Assembly (NCBI GenBank): GCA_900095095.1
Contig: FMBT01000429.1
Location: 1-64,000 of the forward strand
Length of the DNA stretch: 64,000 nt
Reading direction: 5' to 3'
From: Fragilariopsis cylindrus CCMP1102
Taxonomy: Eukaryota > Bacillariophyta > Bacillariophyceae > Bacillariales > Bacillariaceae
The position numbers were made by a program, and so were the translations under genes. A model generated the notes under the pieces. That model did not search any database, had not been told where the DNA came from, and saw nothing but the letters and a program-made list of their open reading frames with translations. Numbering within the stretch: position 1 is the first letter of the stretch; each line of letters opens with the position of its first letter. Positions 12,030-25,900 of this stretch are shown piece after piece.

Positions 12030-12806
12030 TGTAGTGACCACCATTTACAAGATTACTTGCACGACACATTGTCGTTTTGAAAATATCATCGAGCGTTAAA
12101 AGACATTACAGCGGTGGCTACGAATGCAGAGTTTGTTCCTCATTCTTCGTCTTTAGCTTTCAGCTTTATTGAAATGGACGTTTACTTTTGTTTTGTATTT
12201 TATATTAATGAATTAGAGAGAGAGACAGAAGGAAGGAAGGAAAGTACGTATTTTATCACTATCTATGCACAAGGAAAAGGATAAACCAAAGCATTCAGCA
12301 GTAGCTATTTTGTCATCACATGAAAAGAGCGAGAGCGAGAGAGTAATTGAAGTAGATCATAATCAGAAGCAATATCACAACACACTTATACTAATATCAG
12401 TGATAGAACATCACTAAAATTGTTCGGAACAAAAAAAGCCACAATTCGTCTACGACGTCGGTCACGATGGCAGAAGTTGAACGAAATCTTTCATTCCTAT
12501 ATCTAATTCTTTTCTTTTGTAAAATCTGATAGTTTAATTTTCTTTTCCAATGCAAGTAATACACAACGTGAATGCATAAGACAAAATTCGTTACTAATCA
12601 CATAAAATGTATTCTGTTGCTGCTGTTGTTCCTTCTAAAGTCGTTGCCTCAATACGAATGCACGTTTTTCGTATTGTGGTATATGATCATCATTATCAAG
12701 CTCAATTGCAAGTTGTTACAAGAAGTGTATTCAAACTTCTTGTCAATAGCTTTCGTGCATAGTACGGTCCTTGATATTACATTTTAAACACGAGTGTGAC
12801 TGACTT

Positions 12807-12943
12807 GATGACGTTTCCATATTCGTGTCACGCACAGTGGCAAAGCAGACACAAACAAAGATATGACACGCGCAACAAAGAAGCAATTTCTACGACTTCT
12901 TCCCCTTTATTGTCGTGCGTGACACATCCATCAATCGTCATCA
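12807..12943. repeat. Split inverted repeat
   Basis: GTGTCACGCAC (12825-12835) pairs with GTGCGTGACAC (12915-12925). Further out, TGATGACG pairs with CGTCATCA. The loop is about 80 bases. It could be a decayed short element or an extruding hairpin. Confidence 0.5.
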
Positions 12944-13178
12944 GCGCTGCATTACCGTATTAAAAATACTTGTATGCATGCTGTAAATTGCCTACAGTAC
13001 TGTACAGTAGAAAGACAGCATAAAAACATTATCATCAACCGTCCCCTTTTCGTAATAATAATAGACTAAAGATAGCAACAGTGTTAATAATAATTCCACA
13101 ACGCATTTCCTCTAACCAAAACAGTTCACATACCCACACACGATAATATCATATAATACGCAAAAACGAAGCATAATA

Positions 13179-13586
13179 ATGATGATGATCCGATCGACGA
13201 ACCTTCTATTCTTCTGTGGTCTTTATAGTCTCTTGTCCGCCACAGGACTTATTGTCGTACAATCCTTTACAACTAATACTAAATCCATCTCTACTTTTGG
13301 TGGTGTTAATAGCCGCATCAGTAGTAGCATTAGCAGTGACGGTTGTCGTACCATTATGTCATCGCCGTCGTCGTCGCCGTTAGGAACAGTACTTCATATG
13401 GCAGATCCATCAAAAAGTGGTACTAAAAAAGAACGTATGAATCGTTTAGCTGAAATGGAAGAATTAGGTGTAGCCAGTGGTGATAGAAGTGTTTTTGTGA
13501 AGGCAGCTGGTGGATTTGTTGCAGTTATTGTAATTGCTATTGCAGCTGCAGCATCGCAGGGTCTATTAACACCCGGTATACTGTAG
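13179..13586 (+). CDS. Small plastid-targeted single-helix membrane protein
   Basis: 135 residues in one exon. The N-terminus is a hydrophobic signal (LLFFCGLYSLLSATGLIVVQS) followed directly by FTTN. A Ser-Phe junction with a Ser/Thr/Arg-rich stretch after it is the bipartite plastid targeting pattern (ASAF-like) of algae with red secondary plastids. The mature part probably starts near MADPSKSG (about residue 69). It has a short charged segment (KKERMNRLAEMEELG) and one C-terminal hydrophobic helix (about 110-128, AAGGFVAVIVIAIAAAASQG). Shape and size resemble small thylakoid or photosystem subunits, but I cannot assign it to a named one. The start at 13179 was chosen as the first Met; the next two codons are also Met. 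Confidence 0.75.
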   Translation: MMMIRSTNLLFFCGLYSLLSATGLIVVQSFTTNTKSISTFGGVNSRISSSISSDGCRTIMSSPSSSPLGTVLHMADPSKSGTKKERMNRLAEMEELGVASGDRSVFVKAAGGFVAVIVIAIAAAASQGLLTPGIL

Positions 13587-14397
13587 ATAGATCAGAGAGT
13601 AATAGAATGACGGAATTGGTGGTATAAAAAGAAGGATGATGATGATGATGATGATGATGGTGCTGATAAAGCAATAAAATATTGCAGGCGAAAGAGTACG
13701 AAGTTTTACGATGAAGAATTAGTATTATATTAGATGGAAAAGTGGACGGGTTGATGTATAATTTGTATGCAATACAATACACGATTTATCATGATAAGAT
13801 ACTGTAGCCTTCTGGATGGTTCAAGATTATGAGGATAGGACTGAGTTGAATACATACCTACTACATATCACAAGACTGCAATGGGCGTGAATGTTCATTT
13901 TTTTAAATAGACTAACACTATGATAATGCCTTCCATGCGATTGTAAAATAATATAGAAGCTAAGCTATCATGAATATGTAGAAAAAATTAGCAGCACGTG
14001 CGTGTACCTATTAGTTTTTTGATTATTTATTCTATCGTTCTATAGGCAACTCGTAAATAAGTTGAGCCAGCAGTAGTATGTGCTGATCGAGAACGATTAT
14101 TAAGGTGCAACAGGAAGTGGCATATTTGCATTGACTGTAATAGTTTGGATGATGGAACCAATCTGGGATTCCAAAGTCTTGCTGTCTCTAAAATCAACAA
14201 TTGCATTGTAGCAATATCCACAGTTCCCTCAATCCCTTCAAAGCTTACAACAGTAGAAATTTAAAATAGTTTAAAGAATTGAAAGGAAAACATTGAACAT
14301 ATAAGTGGAAAGTTGATGGTTATATTTTCACAAGATATCATATATAAACAAATACATACCTTCCTGTGATGTGAGTGAAAATGCATATAGGAACAAA

Positions 14398-15845
14398 AGA
14401 ATATCTCATTTGAAAGGGTTGCAGAGGATAACACTAGATGGGTTGGGTACACTAACATCCACATAATGTACTAGAACATTGTGTTTGCCTCCTACCACTT
14501 TTCTGTTCCTGTGGTTGCAGAATAAAATTCATTCCACTGTTGTTGCACGCACAAAACAACATGATTTTCAATCAAAATGAACCACAAAATATCTCATTTG
14601 AAAGGGTTACAGAGGACAACACCAGATGAGTCAGGTGCCCATGATTTTCAATCAAAATGAACCACAAAATATCTCATTTGAAAGGGTTGCAGAGGACAAC
14701 AGCAGATGAGTCAGGTGCCCAAACATTCACATAGTGAACTAGAACATTTTGTGTGCCTCCTACCACTTTTCTGTTTCTGTGGTTGTGGAATAAAATTCAT
14801 GTTGCTTATATATATGGCAGGCGCACAAAAAACAAGCTTTTGATCAAAATCAACAGCAAAATATCTTATTTGAAAGGGTTGCAGAGGACATCACCAGATG
14901 GATCAGGTGCACAAACATTCACATAGTTTACTAGAACATTGTGTTTGCCTTGAATAAAATTTGTTTTGCAATAACATATTTTTTGTCAGAAATGAACCAC
15001 AAAATATCTCATTTGAAAGGATTGCAGAGGACAACACCAAACAGTTTGGTTGCACTAGCATCACATAGTGTATTAGAACATTGTGTTTGCCTTCTACAAC
15101 TTTTCTATTCCTGTGGTTGAGGAATGAAATTTGTTTCACTGTTGTTACAGGCACAAAAAACATGATTTTGGATCAAAAATAATGAACAACAAAATATCTC
15201 ATTTCAAAAAAAGTTACAGAGGACAACATCAGATGGGTGGGTGCACAAACATCCACATAGTGTACCAGAACATTGAGTTTCCCTCCTACAATTCCTGGTG
15301 GTTCATCATCACTTGACTAAAGCAATTCTGATTGGTATCATTTTTATCTCACAAATTCTCCAGTGGAGTTTGGTTATTGGAATATTGAACAACTTTGAAT
15401 GGTAAGCTGAATAACTTCTCCTTAGGTTCTAGAATCAGCATGGTGCACCAAAATATTTCATACCTATAGGGGATGAACCAAGGGCCATGATCCCTCATAC
15501 TTACCTTATTCTTGTCTCCAGAACACAAACATTGCATTTTGGCCAACATTTAATATTTCCATGCCCAAAAGTACCATTCAGAAATAGGCTGCCACAACAT
15601 CAAAATAAGAAAATGGACCATGGTTTCAACACCCAGATACCTTCCATATATGCGTCTTTTCCTGTGGTAATTCATCTCGCTGTTAGAATTCATTTCGCTG
15701 TTATGGTAAGCACACAAACAATATGATTTTGATCAGAAATGAACAACAAAATAACTCATTTGAAAGGGTTACAGAGGACAACAACAGATGGGTTGGGTGC
15801 ACTAGCATCCACATAGTGTACTAGAACATTGTGTGTGCCTCCTGC
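14398..15845. repeat. Repeat family R1, seven copies of a ~190-bp unit
   Basis: Copies begin with ATATCTCATTTGAAAGGGTT (or a close variant) at about 14401, 14589, 14669, 14861, 15004, 15194 and 15751. They continue with GCAGAGGACAACACCAGATG, a GTGCAC block, ATCCACATAGTGTACTAGAA, CATTGTGTTTGCCTCCTAC and a CTTTTCTGTTCCTGTGGTTG tail. Unit spacing is close to 190 bp with truncated copies of about 80 and 143 bp. The gap before the last copy is filled by a different repeat (R2). No terminal inverted repeats or LTRs were seen, and the copies differ from each other by many substitutions, so the array is old. Confidence 0.8.
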
Positions 15846-16390
15846 TGACACCATAATGTGGCTTGCTTTGAGAAGTAGTGATATCAAGCCAGAAATTAGG
15901 GGAATAATCCAAAAACTACCTAAATATGATGGGATATACTGCCCAGAAAGACCTCTATGGACCTTTCCAGCATCCATGTGGACCATCCCAGGTGGCTGAT
16001 CATAACTTGTAGTCTAGAGAAATTGGAATTGGTATCATATATATTTCTACACCAAATTCTCTAGTGTAATTTGGTTATCGAAATAAATATCTAGTGTAAT
16101 TTGGTTATCGAAATTAATATTATTATTACTTCTTCTCCTTTGGATTTAGAACCAGTATGGTGCACCACAATACCACCTAGTCTTCCATGTCACACCCATA
16201 GGGGATGGACTAAGGGTTGAGATGCTTCTTAAATACCATATGCTTGCCTCCAGAACACAAACATTGTATTTCAGCCAACATTCATATTTCCTCTATGCCA
16301 AAAAGTAGCATTTAGAAATAGGCTAGTACAACATGAAAAAAAGCAGTTGGGGCATGGTTTGAACATCCAGATACCTTCCATATATACATA
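15346..16390. repeat. Repeat family R2, two diverged copies of ~330 bp
   Basis: Copies at about 15346-15655 and 16040-16390 share TTTGGTTAT, CAGCATGGTGCACCA-type text, ATAGGGGATGRAC, CCAGAACACAAACATTG, CAACATTYATATTTCC, AGAAATAGGCT and CAGATACCTTCCATATAT. Each lies to the right of an R1 copy, so R1+R2 appears to be a larger unit that was duplicated. The second has about 130 extra bases between R1 and R2. Confidence 0.75.
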
Positions 16391-17714
16391 TGATCAGAAT
16401 ACACCAACAGCACTTAGAATATGTGCCATATTGGTGTAGTGTAGTGGAGGGGCCGGGAACAATATAATAGTAGACATAAATTCGCCCAAAATACACACAT
16501 TGCAAAAATATTTGAGATACTACCGCGGCCATACCACAGGTGTGCTGATCACAAATAAAATAGCTAAGGATCCACCTTAATCATAGAAGAATTGGATACT
16601 ACCATTGTTTTAGAAAGCCATACATATGTTTGGGGTGCCATCCATGGCATGGACCAAAACCCAACAGCACATGAAATCCCTAAAAAATAACAAAACTGTG
16701 TACAATCAAGGCCTTGATGCACCATCAATACGGACTAAGTACACCAAAACTTTACATGGAGTTCACCATTATACCTATACCATCCACATAATGCTTAGGT
16801 TTCTTTGGAGGCTATGAAGGTATATGACCACATTAACCACAAAATGGGCCATTTAGGCCCCCAAAACAGGTTTTTCCATTTTTATGCACACCTAAGCTGG
16901 ATGATCAACACAAAGCATCAAGAGTAAGTTCCCTTTGATATATATGGTGCACTCCATTCACATATCTTGTGATGATTCACCTTTTTGAGTGTATTGTATG
17001 TCCACAAAACACTGCAAATGGGCCATTTTGGGGGGTTATTTGATGTGTGCTGTGTGTGAGCCTGCATTGTGAGATACCAGTAGGCTTGCAAGACTAAGGA
17101 ATGTAACATTTCTCCATCCAATAGGTCAATTGTAAACTACATAGTTTATTTTTTCAAAACAATAACTTTTTAGGTGCATATTATATTATACTTGATGCTA
17201 AAGTTGTTATCATAATATAATAGACTAACAAATACTAGTAAAATTTGGGCATGATTTAACTTTTATATTAATGACTAAGCTTTCGCGAGATTTATTCAAT
17301 GACTGTTTGAGGGTGAAATACTTTCCTTCGACAAAATTCTTCAAATAATGTATGAAGTTATTTATTTTTATCATAAGTATTTTGATTAATCCCGAATTTG
17401 GGGCACAATGATTAATGTGACAGCTTTTTAATATAGGACTACGGTATTTGTGCATTTACAGTTTCCATAATTTGTGTCGTGTACAAGTCACTGAAAGAGA
17501 AGAATTCAACGCTCGAAAATTATTGAATATATTGACAGTAAAACAAAGAAACAGAAGACAAAAACTTTGTGTGACAAGCTCCCATACGACAACATAACAG
17601 AAAGAGTCAAGTCTATCACCTATCTTACTACCTGCCTACCTAGCTAAGTAGCTTTATTCCAATAGGCCAGAAGACTAATCATACATCTTCTTATATAAAT
17701 ACAACGAACAATAC

Positions 17715-19940
17715 ATGATGAGTGATAATACTACTAATAATAACATGAATAATGAATACGTTATCGACGAGTTCTCGAGCAGCAGTAGTAGTAGCGACAG
17801 TGACAGTGACAGTGACAGCAGCTCCGAGAAATATCAGGAGGAGATTATAATAAAAGAAGAAGAAGAAGAGACAATACTTGAAGAAGAATTAGGGGAACAT
17901 GAATATTCAATTGATCATCATTTTAATGAGGCTGATTACAACGACGTAATAGTGGGGGTGAATGTTACAAATGATGACAGCAAAGACAACGACAACGACG
18001 TTGACGGGGGAGGACAAGAAGAAGAAATTATTTTTGACAGTACAACTAGCATGCCAACACCAACATCATCATTTGATGCTGAGTTTGATTTTGATTATGA
18101 TGTACCACCGATGACGCTTGTTGGTGAAGAAGAAGAAGAAGAATTAGAAATTGATTCTACTGCTGCTGCTGCTGCTGCTATCACTGTTGCTCGACTGCTT
18201 GCATTAAAAGAAAAAGCACAACGTCAAGTTCCCAGTGACAGTGACAGTGACAGTGCCAGTAGTAGCGAAGATGAGGAGGAGGAGGAAAAAGAAAAGGTAC
18301 CTACAAAACGCCGAATAATAAGTCAACAACCTAGTGACAGTGATAGCGGCAGTGATAGCGATAGTGAGAGCGAGGAAGAAACAAGAAAGCCTGTAGAACG
18401 CCAAGTACGTCAAGTACGTCAAGTGCCCAGCGATAGTGACAGCGACAGTGATAGCAATAGCGATAGCAATAGCGACAATGAAAAAGTAGCAGAAAAGCCT
18501 ATAGAACGCCAAGTACGTCAAGTACCCAGCGATAGTGACAGCGACAGCAATAGTGATAGCAATAGCGACAGTGAAAAAGTAGTAGAAAAGCCTGTAGAAC
18601 GCCAAGTACGTCAAGTGCCCAGTGACAGCGATAGTGACAGTGATAGCGATAGCGAAGTAGAAACAAATATGACTGTAGAACAACGCCGAATAATACGTCA
18701 ACAGCCCAGTGATAGTGATGAAGATGAAGAAGAAAAAGGTGAGGAGGGAGAAGAGGAGGATATCAGAGGAGAAGAAGTTGGGGGAGCTGCAGTAGTAGTA
18801 GCCACCACCGGAGCAGCAGGAGAATCATCATCCTCTAATAATGATATTGAATTTGAAATGTCATTTCAAGACGTAGTAGAAGTATTTGATAATAGAGCAG
18901 AAGAAGTAGCAGTAATGACACCATCTCAACATCTGCAAGACGATATAGAAGAGGTAGTCGACAATGATGATGAATGGAATTCTAATTCTGATTTTAATTC
19001 TGATTCTGATTCTGATTCGAATAATGATCTGAAGGATCCGCCGTCCGTCACGCAACAACAACGAATAGAGGAAGATGATTCCGATACCAATTCTGATTTT
19101 AATTCTGATTTTGGTTCGAATAATGATCTGAAGGATCCACCGTCCGTCACGCAACAACAACGAATAGAGGAAGATGATTCCGATACCAATTCTGATTTTA
19201 ATTCTGATTCTGATTCTGATTCGAATAATGATCTGAAGGATCCGCCGTCCGTCACGCAACAACAACGAATAGAGGAAGATGATTCCGACACCAATTCTGA
19301 TTTTAATTCTGATTCTGATTCTGATTCGAATAATGATCTGAAGGATCCGCCGTCCGTCACGCAACAACAACGAATAGAGGAAGATGATTCCGACACCAAT
19401 TCTGATTTTAATTCTGATTCTGATTCTGATTCGAATAATGATCTGAAGGATCCGCCGTCCGTCACGCAACAACAACGAATAGAGGAAGATGATTCCGATA
19501 CCAATTCGGATCCATTGGAGATGAAGAGAGAAGAAATCCCTGTAGAACACCCAATAATACGTCAACAGCCCAGTGATAGCGACAGTGATAGTGATAGCGA
19601 AGAAGAAGAAGAAAAGACTTTAGAACGCCCAATAATACGTCAACAGCCTAGTGATAGCGATAGCGATATCGAAGTAGAAGTAGAAGAAGAAAAGGTTGGG
19701 GAAGAGGATGTTGGAGGAGAAGAAGGAGCTGTTGTAGTAGCCGCCGCCGCAGGAGCAGGAGAATCATTATCCTCTAATAATATTGAATTTGATTTATCAT
19801 TCCATGACGTAGAATTATTTGATACAGTAGAGGAAGCAGCAGCACCATTCTCTAAACAGCAACAAAACGATATAGAAGAAGATGAAAATGAGGAGTGGAA
19901 TTCTAATTCTGATTCTGATTCGAATGATCCATCCTTCACG

Positions 19941-19972
<32 letters not shown>

Positions 19973-22900
19973 ACGAATAGCGGAAGATGATTCGGATTCA
20001 TCAAATTCGGATCCATCAAATTCGTCATCAATGTTAACGTCCCCACCGTCATCATATAAATTGACACGGGGGGTTGTAGAGGCAGAGGCAGATAGTAACA
20101 GTAGTCGTAATAGTAATGATATCGTCGTCGAACCACCTGTATTATCAGGCCTAGAGTCAGTGGCCAATTACCTAACCTTATCTACACCCACCTTACTCAA
20201 TAACGACATCGATAATGATGATGACGAGGACAATAACGAGGGTAGTATCAATAATTATGGCATTGATACCGATACCGATATTGTTTTTGAACCACCTGTA
20301 TCCATCAATATGGATGATGGTGCTGGGACTTTTGATACCGACATCGTCGTTGAACCACCTATATTATCATCAGGTAGCATTGACAGGGTGAATGATGAAT
20401 ATCCAAGTCCAACTCCATCTGCACTATCTCTACTACTTAATAATAATAATGATGATGATGATAATAATAGTAATAATAATAATAAGGGCAACAATAATAC
20501 ACCATCCTCGTCCTCATCATCCTCTGATGGTAGCACCAATAACAATGAAGAAGACTACAATGGCGATGATAATGGCAATGATATTGTATTCGAGCCGCCG
20601 GTGTTATCAAGTTTTGTGTCAGATAATCACAATAGTAATGACAGGAACAATAATGATAATAGTTATAGATCATCCTCGTCCTCATCATCATCCTCTTCGG
20701 ACGACAATGAAAATGACAATGACATCGTTTTCGAACCGCCGTTGTTATCAGGTTTATCTACAGATGATAACTACCCAGCCCCATCTTCAATCCCCTTACT
20801 CCATAGCAATGATAATGATGGTATCAACAGCAACAAAAACAACAGATCGTCATCCTCATCCTCATCATCGTCTGATAGCAGTAGTAACAGCGACGATGGA
20901 AACAATAATACTAGAAATATTGTAGAAGAAGATTGGAATTCCGATAGCAGCAGCTATTCTGGGACGGAAGAAGAAACGCATGAGGCAGCAGCAGGACCAC
21001 CACTACCACAATTTGGTGCACCATCAAATAAAATACCATCACCACCACCATCGCATGCAGATGGTGATGACAATACGAATATGTCATCGTCAACAACACC
21101 ATCCTATAGTGAAGTTATGATGACAAGTCCTTCACAGCAACAGCAACAACAAAGTGACATGCTATCGCCATTAACTCCATTATCGTTACCTTCTCCTATT
21201 GGCGATGATGATGGTAACGATGATGGCATAGAACGAATTAGCAGCAGTCAATTAGGGGAATTATTGGTTGAACCATCTCGGGATATACCATCACTACCAG
21301 ATAATCTTTCGTCGGCATCTTCTTCATCATCCTCATCTTCTTCCTCACATGAGGAGGAGGGAATAGTAGCAGAAACAACAGTAGCAACATCAATGGAACA
21401 AGAATTACTGGGATTTTTAAGTACACTACCAAATACTATGTCTTCTTCACCATCGACATCTTCTTCGTCTCCGGCAGAGGAGGAAATAGTAGCAGGAACA
21501 ACATCAATAGAACGAGAAGAAGAAAGCTCTAGTAATGATAATGTTCCCATCATTTCCTCTGAGGAAGTACTGTCCCCACCATCACCACCATCACCACCTT
21601 CTTCACCATCGACATCTTCTTCATCACAGGCAGAGGAGGAAATAGTAGCAGAAACAACATCAATAGAACAAGAAGAAGAAAGTTCTAATAATGATGATGT
21701 TTCCATCATTTCCTCCGAGGAAGTACTGTCCCCACCATCACCACCTTCTTCACCATCGGCAACTTCTTCATCACAGGTTGAGGAGGGAGTAGTAGCAGAA
21801 AAAACATCAATAGAACAAGCAAAAAAAGGGGCGCGCGCGAATAAAATTAAAATAAATGACCGTTGGATAGCTCACCCTGCGCGCGAAGAAGAAAGTTCTA
21901 ATAATGATGATATTCCCATCATTCCCTCCGAGGAAGTACTGTCCCAATCATCACCACCTTCTTCGCCGCAGCAAACAATACAGCTACCACCACCACAACA
22001 ACAACAAGAACAACAGGAAAAGATTGATAATGATCCTCATCCTGTACACAATAATACATCGTCACCAACATCGTCCAGTTCTTCTTTAGTAGGAAGAAAC
22101 AATAATAGCGACAGCGACAGCAATAGTAATGGTATTGAAAATGTTATAATGCAGGCACCGATTATCCAGCGACAAGGTGGAGATCTGGACGGTGATCGAA
22201 TTGGTGGTAGCGATGACGACGACGGTGAAAATGTAACTGACAATGACAGTGAAAGTAGGGGAAGGGGCAGTGTTAGTGTTAGTGATGATGAAGGGATAGA
22301 AGAGAGTTATACTGGAGAAGCAGTTGTATCGGAAAACATTAGTAATATTAACTATAACAATGATGCAGAAATTTTATTCCGTGGTGAAAACAAAATTGGA
22401 GGAGGAGACGATGATGATTATGGAAGTGATAGCAGCGGCTCATCGGAAGAAGAAGAAGGAGAAGAAGATCAATCAAAAAATAATGAAAGTGCGGAACATC
22501 AAAATCACGATGATCTTTCTGATAAGGAAGATTTAGAGAAGGGTGGCGATGGCGAGGAGGAGGAATACAGCGAATCTGACGATGATGAGTCCAACGAAAA
22601 TGTATCCGACTCAGAATCTTCGAGTGGAACATCCGACGACGATGATGCTGCTGCTGCGGCTGCTGCTGATGATGATGATGATACGGATAGTAGCTGGGAG
22701 AGCGAAACATTATCATCGGATATGGTGCAAGATACAGACGACGATGAGAGACCGATCCAAAAAACAGATAGTGGAGAAAGCGAATGTACAATACCATCAA
22801 CAAATGCGGACATGGTTGCTGGAGCGACATTATTACCTAGTGATGTACCCGATGATCGCTCAAATACACCGCCAATAACAGAATCGATTCTTATCCCAGC

Positions 22901-25900
22901 TACTTCGAATAATACAAATTCAGATGCTAATAGCATTTCTTCTTCCAAATCTTTCCACGATGTCGATGATGATGTTGATGACGATTACGACGTTGATGGC
23001 GATGTTGATGATGCAGTCTCAAGTGATGATGAAAGTCAATCTATTGCTTCACTTGCAAGGCATATGTTAGCTAAAGCACAAGATAAAGCAGATTCAGGTG
23101 AATTACAAGGAAGGAATGGACATGATGATGAAAAAGATGAAGAAGATTCCAGCGCCGATGATTCCAGCGCCGATGACAATGCTGATGACGCAGTTTCAAG
23201 CGACGATGACACAGTTTCAAGTGATGATGAAAGTCAATCTATTGCTTCACTTGCAAGGCATCTGTTAGATAAAGCACTGAGTAGTTCACATTCAGGTGAA
23301 GAACAAGAAAGGAATGGACATGATGATAAAAAAGACGAAGAAGATTCCAGCCACGATGACGACGTTGATGACGCAGTTTCAAGTGATGATGACACGGTAT
23401 CAAGTGATGATGAAGGTCAATCTATTGCTTCACTTGCAAGGCATGTGTTAGCTAGAGCACAAGATAAAGTAGATTCAGGTAAAGAACAAGGAAGGAATGG
23501 ACATGATGATGAAAAAGATGTAGAAGATTCCAGCGCCGATGACAATGTTGATGACGCAGTTTCAAGTGATGATAACACAGTTTCAAGTGATGATAGTCAA
23601 TCTATTGCTTCACTTGCAAGGCATCTGTTAGATAAAGCACTGGGTAGTTCAGATTCAGGTAAAGAACAAGGAAGGGACGGATATGATGATAAAAAAGACG
23701 AAGAAGATTCCAGCCACGATGGTACGCCAGCAGAGCAACAACAGAGTGGTCGAGATCCGAGCATCTCAAGTCGTGATATTAGAGCAAGCAAATCGAATTC
23801 TTCTTTTGATGGATCACACACAGACGGTTCAAGGATATCGAGCGAGAACACTTCACAAATAGAACCACGTACCGCAAACGATGATATTCGACAAGTGGCT
23901 CTTGATCTTCTGAATCGAGCAATGGGAACTTCGGATGATGTAGCTGCAGATGATTTCGTTTCGGAAGAAGGAGTGCAGTCTTCCAGAAATATCGAAATGG
24001 CATCAATGGACGATGAGACAGCAGAAAGTGAACCCTTTGCTTCCACATCAGTAAATCTTTCAATTGAAAGTGATGATGTTGGTGAAATAGCCAGAAAACT
24101 TGTTAATGCTGCAATGGAAAAAGTCGGCAAAGATGAATTGCCGAACGAAGGTACTATCGTACCACAAACTTCTGCTAACGAGAGTGAAGAAGACTTGGGC
24201 GAAATTTCAAGAAATATTGTTAACAAGGCAATTCATTCAATAAATGAAGACATCGTGGATGCAGAAATTTTTCGTGAGCCTTCTCATGATGAAAATGCTG
24301 ATGCTGGTGGTATTGATGGACGACATGTTGATTCGGAAATGGGAAATGCGGACGATGGCAGTGGTAGGGTTGAAGTCTTTTCTCATACCTCGAGTGATAG
24401 CAACGACGTTGCTGTTATTGCTAGAAATATCCTTATTACTGCAAGTAATGCTTCAGATGATGAAAATACGGCGGAATCACTAACACCGAATACGTCTGGC
24501 GAAGGCGAAGACTTGGAGGAAATAGCAGAAACGCAGCGATTAAGCGAGCGGTTAAGAATACAACGACTATCGAATGATATAGATGACGCCAGTCTTTGTT
24601 CCGCAGAGATTGAAGAGCTTGATGATTTACTGGATAAAAATGAGAGTGGAATATCCATTAACGAAGATCGTCTATATGATCTAGATTTGTATGATCGATG
24701 GCAAAATGGCGAGACGCTCAACAAAGAGGAAACGAAGGATCTAGAAAATTTCAAAGCGAGACGAAGGGATGCACGATCGGGTAGCAATGTTGATACGTAT
24801 TCTCATTTAGACGATCTTCGTCATCCTAAAGATAATTTGGATGAGGATAGAATGTCGCCTAGATCAGATACATCCGAAAGCGAAGTTGTGGTGGAAGAAG
24901 CACTATCACCCGATGATCAACTTGTAGCAGAAGAAGCACCGTCACCGGAGACCTTGGGATATACTGTAGGAGACGAATCAAGTCTATCGTCGTGGGAGCT
25001 AGGTAAGTTATTAATTTTGAATGGAAATTAAAGTGAAGCTTATTGTTATTTCATCATTTTCAATTGTTCTAACGTTGATTCTTATACCACTTTGTCCTAA
25101 TTTTGTGAAGATGAACTCGATGACATGATTAGTCGCCGAGACAATGGTGACTCCTATTCTGAAGATCGATTGCGTAACTTGGAACTTTTCGATAGATTTA
25201 CAAATAATGCTTCTTTGGATAGCGAAGAACTCGAAGATTTATCAAACTTCCGAAACGATAGAAAGAAGGAGCGAGAATATGGTCGTGAACTTATTGAGCT
25301 TATCGAAGCAAACGAAAGAGGAGAAGAAATCGACACCGATCGTCTTCTTAATCTCGAGCTCTATGCACGTCATCAAACAGGTGAGGAACTAACAGAAGAG
25401 GAGTTGGAAGACATGGATATATTTTTTCGCCGAGAGTCAGACTCTAAACTTGATTATCTCGACCAGGTAAATCAACCAAAAAGCTCCGAAGTTGACGAAT
25501 TAATACTCCAGTCTGATGTTTTATTTGATCCTCCAAGAGAAATCTTAGAAAAGCCATTGCTGGCAGCATCTTTGAAAGCAAAAGATGAAAGCATTTCAAT
25601 GTTCGATACCAGTACTTTATCGAACTCTCATCTTGAAGGTCTCAACCAGCCACAAAGCTCTGAACAGGATGAATTATCACTGCTATCTGATGGTTTGTTT
25701 GATTCTCCAAGAGCAATGCCTAAAAAACCGTTACTAGCAGCAGCTCTGAAAATGAATGATGGAAAATCAAAATCAGAACATGATGATTTAAATAAGCATC
25801 TTGAAGGTCTCAACCAGCCACAAAGCTCTGAACAGGATGAATTATCACTGCTATCTGATGGTTTGTTTGATTCTCCAAGAGCAATGCCTAAAAAACCGTT

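Larger units (their letters stand above)
11178..13178. other. Intergenic region, AT-rich, with a direct repeat and a palindromic block
   Basis: No gene seen in about 2 kb. It contains an imperfect direct repeat (11732-12029), TATAGTATAC-type runs near 11760-11880, and a split inverted repeat at 12807-12943, each listed separately. The last part presumably holds the promoter of the downstream small plastid gene; no motif was recognised. Confidence 0.6.
13587..17714. other. Gene-free 4.1-kb repeat cluster
   Basis: No gene is supported. The centre (14.4-16.4 kb) consists of two interleaved repeat families, listed separately. The flank at 16.6-17.1 kb repeats an AATGGGCCATTT motif at about 16848 and 17013. 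The remaining open frames are short and change frame from copy to copy. Confidence 0.6.

Noticed and set aside
15756-15986. 76-codon minus-strand frame in the R1/R2 cluster
   Set aside because: It spans an R1 copy and unique sequence, and the frame is not kept in the other R1 copies.
18984-19508. CRISPR-like array
   Set aside because: Units are contiguous, have no unique spacers and are translated in frame; the genome is eukaryotic.
18861-19565. Two overlapping minus-strand frames with regular repeats
   Set aside because: Both are shadows of the 105-bp Ser/Asp repeat array; one is an implausible Ile/Arg repeat.
22348-22948. Minus-strand and alternate plus-strand frames of 110-160 codons
   Set aside because: They lie opposite or within the acidic low-complexity coding region, whose composition suppresses stops in other frames.
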